36,491 nt of DNA from Actinomycetota bacterium. GTDB taxonomy: Bacteria; Actinomycetota; Acidimicrobiia; Acidimicrobiales; Acidimicrobilacustridaceae. Location of the stretch: NCBI GenBank assembly GCA_026393455.1, contig JAPLAE010000094.1, positions 1 through 36,491 on the forward strand, written 5' to 3'. Both the position numbers and the translations under genes were made by a program. The notes under the pieces are model-generated. The model had not been told where the DNA came from. It ran no database searches and worked only from the letters and a program-made list of their open reading frames with translations. Below are positions 31,723 through 36,491 of this stretch, piece after piece. Position 1 is the first letter of the stretch. Each line of letters opens with the position of its first letter.

Positions 31723-33000
31723 TCAGGAGAGGTATGAACCGCGGCCAAATGCGACCGCTAACGCCAACATCGTCAAAAGTGAGAGCGGGAGAATCACCAG
31801 TCGCACTTTGGGACGGGCCACAAGAAGTTCCGCAGCCACCACGACGCACGGAAACGCTCCGAGCAAGTAGCGACCACCACCGAAGAAGTCCTTCGTGCCC
31901 AACAACGGCAAGGCAATGAGCCCAAGTGCGTAGACGGTGTAGGCCCAACCAAAGCGGTGCTTCACCCGGGGAAGAAGGAAAAGGGCACCGAGAACGACGA
32001 GTCCGTGTGCGACATGGCTCATCGTCGACCAGGCAAAGGGATGGTGCTGAAGTTCTTCAAGAAGGCGGAACTTCAACCATGTTGATGGGCCAGCACCTTG
32101 ATCCCAGCCTTTGCTGGCCTCGATGGTGACAAACAACAAAGGGTCGCCGAACTTGACCCAAAGAAACGCGCACCAACCGCCAACCCCGAGCCATGAAAGA
32201 AAGATCGGGGCGTCAACTCGCGTAAGCCCCCGCGGATTGAACAGTTGACGAACTCCGACCGCGCCATTGGCAAGGTTGCGGCGCTCAACGACGCGCAACA
32301 CGAGAGCAAAAGCCACGACAAGACCCGCAGGACGGCCGGCTGTGGCCAAGATGCCCACGAGACCAGCCCAAAAGTACCGATCACGTTCGACGAGATAAAA
32401 CGCGCCAATTGCCGTCGCAATAAAAAGTGCGTCGGAATAGACGACGCCGTAGAGATACCAACTGAACGGGAACACACAGAGAAGTGCCACTGCAGTGAAC
32501 GCGACTGCAGGTGACACGAAAAGCTTGGCCCATTTCCGCAGAACAACTACAACAACTGCGCTGCTGACGATCGTGACGACGGTCCCAGTGATGTAGATCG
32601 TTGGAAATGCCCAGCTCAAAAGCCGGATCACGACGGGATAGGTAGGCCAGAACGCCACCGATGACTGCACTCCCGGGAAATAGACGTATCCCTCTCGAGC
32701 AATCGTGCGGTACCACTCCGCATCCCAACGAGCGAAGCCACCAAACCAAACATCGCCTACTCCATGACGAACCGGGAAAAACGAATCGTGCGACAGATGG
32801 TTGTTTCCAAACCAAATCGCGATCCAGACGAGAACACCGATCGAGGCGAAGACCGCCAACGGCGTCCACCATCTGTCCATCCACGTTGGTGTTTCACTGG
32901 CTAGTGACTCCGCCATGTCGCTCCGGTCACGAAATCGCGAAACAAGCCGACGACGCGACGGATCCGATGGAGCGAGTGTGGTGGTCGAGTTCTCAGACAT
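31723..33000 (-). CDS. PIG-V-type polyprenyl-phosphate mannosyltransferase
   Basis: 425 residues from ATG 33000. GT-C membrane glycosyltransferase with about ten spans. After the first span comes the extracytoplasmic loop FARWDAEWYRTIAREGY, whose Asp is the likely catalytic or donor-binding residue, then SSVAFWPTYPVVIRLLSW. These match the PIG-V / GPI mannosyltransferase 2 family, which in actinobacteria moves mannose from polyprenyl-phosphate-mannose onto glycolipids or secreted proteins at the outer face. The acceptor is unknown. The N-terminal 50 residues are Ser/Thr/Arg-rich and cytoplasmic. The frame continues upstream to a TTG inside the divergent ABC-F gene, which is rejected. A TAGCGT at 33039-33044 may be the -10. 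Confidence 0.87.
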   Translation of the reverse strand: MSENSTTTLAPSDPSRRRLVSRFRDRSDMAESLASETPTWMDRWWTPLAVFASIGVLVWIAIWFGNNHLSHDSFFPVRHGVGDVWFGGFARWDAEWYRTIAREGYVYFPGVQSSVAFWPTYPVVIRLLSWAFPTIYITGTVVTIVSSAVVVVVLRKWAKLFVSPAVAFTAVALLCVFPFSWYLYGVVYSDALFIATAIGAFYLVERDRYFWAGLVGILATAGRPAGLVVAFALVLRVVERRNLANGAVGVRQLFNPRGLTRVDAPIFLSWLGVGGWCAFLWVKFGDPLLFVTIEASKGWDQGAGPSTWLKFRLLEELQHHPFAWSTMSHVAHGLVVLGALFLLPRVKHRFGWAYTVYALGLIALPLLGTKDFFGGGRYLLGAFPCVVVAAELLVARPKVRLVILPLSLLTMLALAVAFGRGSYLS

Positions 33001-33095
33001 TGTTTTGGTCGGTCCATCCCCCCGATGAGCCAACACAAACGCTAGCCGCAGTGTCTCCGTCACCCACAGAAGGTCGGAGGGCGCCTCGTGCGCCG

Positions 33096-33101
33096 TAGCC
33101 T
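33096..33101 (+). promoter_or_regulatory. Probable -10 of leaderless ABC-F promoter
   Basis: TAGCCT, then CAGACAA (7 bases), then ATG at 33109. No Shine-Dalgarno sequence; it argues against the GTG at 33088. Confidence 0.5.
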
Positions 33102-33108
33102 CAGACAA

Positions 33109-34905
33109 ATGATCTGTGTTGATGTCGACCGAGTGACTATGACCCGTCCTGGGAGGCCGCTCTTCACCGACGTGTCCCTCACGCTTTCAACGGGCGACCG
33201 GCTCGGCATCGTCGGTCTCAATGGAACGGGCAAATCAACGTTGCTGTCTGTTCTCACCGGAGAGGTAGAGCCAGAATCTGGAGCTGTGCGCCGAGGACGC
33301 GGAGTTCAGATTGCCACGCTCCCTCAACGCCCCGTGCTTCCGAGTGGAACCGTGCTCGCTGCAGTGGAAGCTGTCGCCGAACGCGATTGGGAAGCTGCCG
33401 CCGTTCTCGACCATCTCGGCATGGCGTCACTCATCGACGCCGATACCGGCCGTCTCTCGGGCGGACAAGCAAAACGAGTCGCTCTCGCTCGTGCTCTCGT
33501 TGCTCCCAGCGATCTACTCGTTCTCGACGAGCCCACCAACCATCTCGACATCGATGCCATTGCGTGGCTTGAAGATCGCCTCGACAGCTACCGAGGCGGC
33601 CTCATACTTGTCACTCATGATCGTCACGTTCTTGATCGAGTCACCACTCGCGTTCTTGAACTCGATCGGGGACGCTCCTACCTTCACGACGGCGGCTACA
33701 GCGGTTATCTCGAAGGGCGGGCACTTCGCGAAGAGCAAGCCGTCTCACAAGAGTCAACGCGCAAGAACCTTGCCCGAAAAGAATTGGCCTGGCTTCGCCG
33801 CGGTGCTCCCGCAAGAACAAGCAAACCAAAAGCACGAATCGAAGCTGCGACCGCCCTCGTTGAAACACGTGCGGAACCCGCAGCACGATCAGGAATTCCC
33901 GATCTTTATTTGGGAACTCCGCGTCTTGGCGACAAGGTGGCCGAGATCACCGATGTCTCGTTCGGTTACGAAGGCGCGGCGCCGCTGTTCAGCAATCTTG
34001 AGTTAATGCTCGATAACCGTGAACGCCTCGGATTGATCGGCCCCAACGGTGCCGGAAAATCCACGCTGCTTGATCTCATAGCCGGTCGACGGTCACCGAC
34101 TTCAGGAACCATCGACATCGGTTCAACCGTGCGCGTCGGCTACTACGACCAGATCGGTGTCGAACTCGATCCACGCCAACGCGTCCGCGAAGCAATCACC
34201 GGTGGTCGCCGAGAGCCCGACTGGCAAGACTCCGCGCTTCTCGAATCATTTTGGTTTGATGGTGACGCACAATGGGCTCCAATCGAACTCCTCTCAGGTG
34301 GTGAACGACGCCGCCTGCAACTTCTTCTCGTCCTCGCACAGAAACCAAATGTCCTGCTGCTGGACGAGCCCACAAATGATCTCGATCTCGACACTCTCCG
34401 TGTGCTCGAAGAGTTCCTCGACGACTGGCCCGGGGCGTTAATCGTTGTCAGTCATGATCGTGCATTTCTCGAACGAACAGTTGCTGACGTAATCATCATG
34501 GATGGACACACCACCCCTTCCCGCAGGCCCGGCGGCTATGCAGCGTGGGAAGAGAAACGTCGTTCCTTAATGGTCCGAGGTCGAATCGCCGATCCTGGGA
34601 AATCTGCGAGCAAAACATCGAATCGACCAAAATCAACTGGAGCGACAACAGCTCCGACAAGCAAAAAACCGACTCGATCACCAAGCACCCTTCGCTTCCT
34701 GATCAAGGATCTCGAGAAAGAGATCAAGCGTCTCACCAAGACCAAAGACCGGCTCGAGACAAAAGTCGCTGAACTAGCAACTTCTGGCAATCACGTCGAT
34801 CTGACCACTTCCGGCGCTGAACTGACCTCTGTGATTGCCACAATCGAAGCGGCGGAAGAACAGTGGTTGCAACTGACCGAAGAGGCCGAACGGGCGTCGA
34901 ACTGA
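33109..34905 (+). CDS. ABC-F ATPase, Uup-like
   Basis: 598 residues from ATG 33109. Two ATP-binding domains in one chain and no membrane span. Domain one has GLNGTGKST (36-44), LSGGQAKRVALARAL and LVLDEPTNHLD; domain two has GPNGAGKST, LSGGERRRLQLLLVLAQ and LLLDEPTNDLD. Between them lies the basic P-site linker (KNLARKELAWLRRGAPARTSKPKAR region). The last 80 residues are a charged coiled coil (LIKDLEKEIKRLTKTKDRLE), the feature of the Uup branch. ABC-F proteins act on the ribosome; Uup-type proteins are housekeeping translation factors with DNA/ribosome-related effects, while others give antibiotic resistance. The tail argues for housekeeping. Divergent from the mannosyltransferase gene. Confidence 0.94.
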   Translation: MICVDVDRVTMTRPGRPLFTDVSLTLSTGDRLGIVGLNGTGKSTLLSVLTGEVEPESGAVRRGRGVQIATLPQRPVLPSGTVLAAVEAVAERDWEAAAVLDHLGMASLIDADTGRLSGGQAKRVALARALVAPSDLLVLDEPTNHLDIDAIAWLEDRLDSYRGGLILVTHDRHVLDRVTTRVLELDRGRSYLHDGGYSGYLEGRALREEQAVSQESTRKNLARKELAWLRRGAPARTSKPKARIEAATALVETRAEPAARSGIPDLYLGTPRLGDKVAEITDVSFGYEGAAPLFSNLELMLDNRERLGLIGPNGAGKSTLLDLIAGRRSPTSGTIDIGSTVRVGYYDQIGVELDPRQRVREAITGGRREPDWQDSALLESFWFDGDAQWAPIELLSGGERRRLQLLLVLAQKPNVLLLDEPTNDLDLDTLRVLEEFLDDWPGALIVVSHDRAFLERTVADVIIMDGHTTPSRRPGGYAAWEEKRRSLMVRGRIADPGKSASKTSNRPKSTGATTAPTSKKPTRSPSTLRFLIKDLEKEIKRLTKTKDRLETKVAELATSGNHVDLTTSGAELTSVIATIEAAEEQWLQLTEEAERASN

Positions 34906-34923
34906 CACCACGCCTATCACCGG

Positions 34924-34929
34924 TAGATT
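34924..34929 (+). promoter_or_regulatory. Probable -10 of the final membrane-protein gene
   Basis: TAGATT, then CGTAAGCC (8 bases), then GTG at 34938. Same hexamer as before the tRNA. Confidence 0.4.
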
Positions 34930-34937
34930 CGTAAGCC

Positions 34938-36491
34938 GTGACCGACGTCGAGACCCCCACCGAGGCGCTGCTAGATCTGCGGCGAGCTCGACGACACAAC
35001 CGACTTTCTGAAGTCCACTGGATCGACGCGCTCTACCGGGTCTACATGGTTGGACTCGCCGCAGTGATTTTCATCATGTTTGCTGTCAGTCGACTTCCAA
35101 ACGATCGCCTCACGAATGAAGAGGCCTTGCAGTTCGCTAACGAAGCTCCAATGTGGCTTGGCCTTGGTTTCGCGATTGCGATCGGAATCGGATTGCGATC
35201 AGGCGGCCGCGGCGGACCACTCGTGCTCGAAGCTCCCGTCGTGATGCATGAACTCAATGCTCCGGTGCCGCGTGAATCTGTTGTGCGCGGCCCAGCCATC
35301 AAGCAACTTCGTTTCATGGCGTTTGCCGGAGCAGTCATTGGCGCCATCATCGGAGAAGTCTCCGCTCACCGACTTCCCGTAAATCCTGCAGTAGCAATTA
35401 CATGTGGCGCGCTGGCATTCGCACTTGCCGGGATGTTGGCGTCGGCAACTGCCCTCGCAGCGTCAGGCCGTCGCCTTCGGTGGTGGCCTGCAAATTTCCT
35501 CGCTGCAGTCATCATTGGTTGGTCGGTTCTTGATGTCCTCGGGAAACGAACCACTTCGCCATTCACGCTTCTCGCCGACATCGCGTTCTGGCCCATCGAG
35601 TTCCGTGCGCTTGCCCTCATCAGCGTCGTTCTTGTGGGAGTCGTGGTGTGGCTTGGCCTTTCGCGCATCGGCGATCTCTCGATCGAACATGCGCTGCGTC
35701 GCGCCGGACTCGTTGCACAGTTGCGATTCGCAGTGACTCTTCAGGATGTTCGAACCGTTGTCTTACTTCGCCGTCAGTTGTCACAAGAAAACGCCCGACT
35801 TCGTCCGTGGATCCGAATTGGAAGGTTGAAGCGCAAGAGTTTCATCCCTCCCACTTGGAAACGTGATTGGCAGAGTTACTTGCGCTTCCCGCTCCCCCGC
35901 CTTCTTCGCATGACAATGCTCGGAGCCATCGCTGGCCTCTCACTCGGTGCGCTCTGGCGCGGCACGATCCCAATGATCATCGTTGCCGGACTTGCGCTCT
36001 ATCTCGTTGCGTACGACGCGTCCGAACCAACGGCGCAAGAGGTCGACCACCCCACGCGCTGGGAGAGTTTTCCTGATGCTCCCGGTGTACTGATTCTCCA
36101 GCACATCGCCGCGGCGTTCGTCGTCATGGCATTTATCTGCATCATCGCTGCCGCCGCTGCCACACTCCTCGTGCCATTCGCAGTGGTGTGGAAGTTGGCG
36201 CTCATCATGTTCGTGCCCGTCGCACTTGCTTCTGCGGTCTCCGCAATGATCAGCACTGCCCAAGGTGCACCCGACATGGCTGGACTTGCTGGCCTTGGCC
36301 CCGACGTCATGGGCTGGCTCATGATCGCTCGACTCATCATCCCGCCAGCGATCACCATCATCGCCCTCCTCCCATTGCTCAGCGCTGGGTCTGATCCCAA
36401 CGCCATCAACACCACCAAAGTCGGCAATGCAACGGTGTACTCACTGTTCGCCGTCGGCGGTGCCATCCTTTATCTGCGCACACGGAAGCCA
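34938..36491 (+). CDS. Large multi-span membrane protein, ABC-permease-like, 3' end missing
   Basis: From GTG 34938 (MTDVETPTEALLDLRRARR) the frame stays open for 518 codons to the window edge, with no stop, so the protein is longer. The N-terminal 35 residues are basic and cytoplasmic. Spans are visible around 37-52, 72-87, 126-142, 148-172, 186-202 and 220-240. A soluble basic region follows (about 245-325), then four or more further spans. VVMHELNAPVPRESVVRGPAIKQLRF before span three resembles the cytoplasmic segment of ABC-2-type permeases in which drug or lipid exporters carry L-x-x-P-x-x-R. It is therefore probably an export permease whose ATPase would lie outside the window. The ABC-F upstream is not its partner. 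Unrecognised at family level. Confidence 0.75.
   Translation, partial: MTDVETPTEALLDLRRARRHNRLSEVHWIDALYRVYMVGLAAVIFIMFAVSRLPNDRLTNEEALQFANEAPMWLGLGFAIAIGIGLRSGGRGGPLVLEAPVVMHELNAPVPRESVVRGPAIKQLRFMAFAGAVIGAIIGEVSAHRLPVNPAVAITCGALAFALAGMLASATALAASGRRLRWWPANFLAAVIIGWSVLDVLGKRTTSPFTLLADIAFWPIEFRALALISVVLVGVVVWLGLSRIGDLSIEHALRRAGLVAQLRFAVTLQDVRTVVLLRRQLSQENARLRPWIRIGRLKRKSFIPPTWKRDWQSYLRFPLPRLLRMTMLGAIAGLSLGALWRGTIPMIIVAGLALYLVAYDASEPTAQEVDHPTRWESFPDAPGVLILQHIAAAFVVMAFICIIAAAAATLLVPFAVVWKLALIMFVPVALASAVSAMISTAQGAPDMAGLAGLGPDVMGWLMIARLIIPPAITIIALLPLLSAGSDPNAINTTKVGNATVYSLFAVGGAILYLRTRKP

Overview
This is a gene-dense stretch of a bacterial chromosome, almost certainly from an actinobacterium (Actinomycetota). 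The strongest marker is the block fmdB-type zinc ribbon / galU / moeA(glp) / moaA / moaC / three-span membrane protein. It matches the actinobacterial neighbourhood that encodes the divisome pair Glp-GlpR (SepX). Moderate GC content, short intergenic spaces, many ATGA/GTGA gene overlaps and apparent leaderless promoters suggest a streamlined lineage, perhaps Acidimicrobiia. The class-level guess is inference. I found no mobile elements, CRISPR arrays, rRNA or phage genes, and no gene-free gap longer than about 300 bases.

Layout. 1-3116: the C-terminal end of an acetyl-CoA acyltransferase with a strong terminator, a Coq4-like HDxxH protein on the minus strand, and a divergent acyl-CoA synthetase. 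3126-5511: ilvD with a coupled SnoaL-like gene, then an isolated tRNA-Ala(CGC) with its own promoter and terminator. 5554-10992: a minus-strand series galU > moeA/glp > moaA > moaC > sepX/glpR-like gene, interrupted by one plus-strand bicupin gene. Two clean palindromes lie before the sepX-like gene. 11185-13308: plus-strand FmdB/Ruc-like zinc ribbon, SAF-domain membrane protein, and UppP with an unusual N-terminal signal-like extension. 13318-17413: a fully overlapping tldD > tldE > tldE operon. 17545-20656: a lysylphosphatidylglycerol-synthase-type membrane protein, then dxs. 20668-23566: an amidohydrolase divergent from an SDR and DapA-like pair, the latter lacking the catalytic lysine. 23619-30773: a minus-strand lipid or steroid catabolism cluster (enoyl-CoA hydratase, tandem DUF35 protein, two degenerate thiolases, patatin, MarR, acyl-CoA synthetase). 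30951-36491: NfuA, a PIG-V-type mannosyltransferase, a Uup-type ABC-F ATPase, and a large membrane protein running off the window.

How it works together. Three themes recur. The first is CoA-ester breakdown: thiolase, two acyl-CoA synthetases, hydratase and thiolase/DUF35 proteins, locally controlled by a MarR regulator. The second is cofactor and precursor supply: molybdopterin, Fe-S carrier NfuA, the Fe-S enzyme IlvD, and isoprenoid entry by Dxs. The third is envelope and division: GalU, UppP, mannosyltransferase, and Glp with its membrane receptor. A short promoter motif, TANNNT (mostly TAG) followed 6-8 bases later by the start codon, precedes eight genes and decides several start sites.
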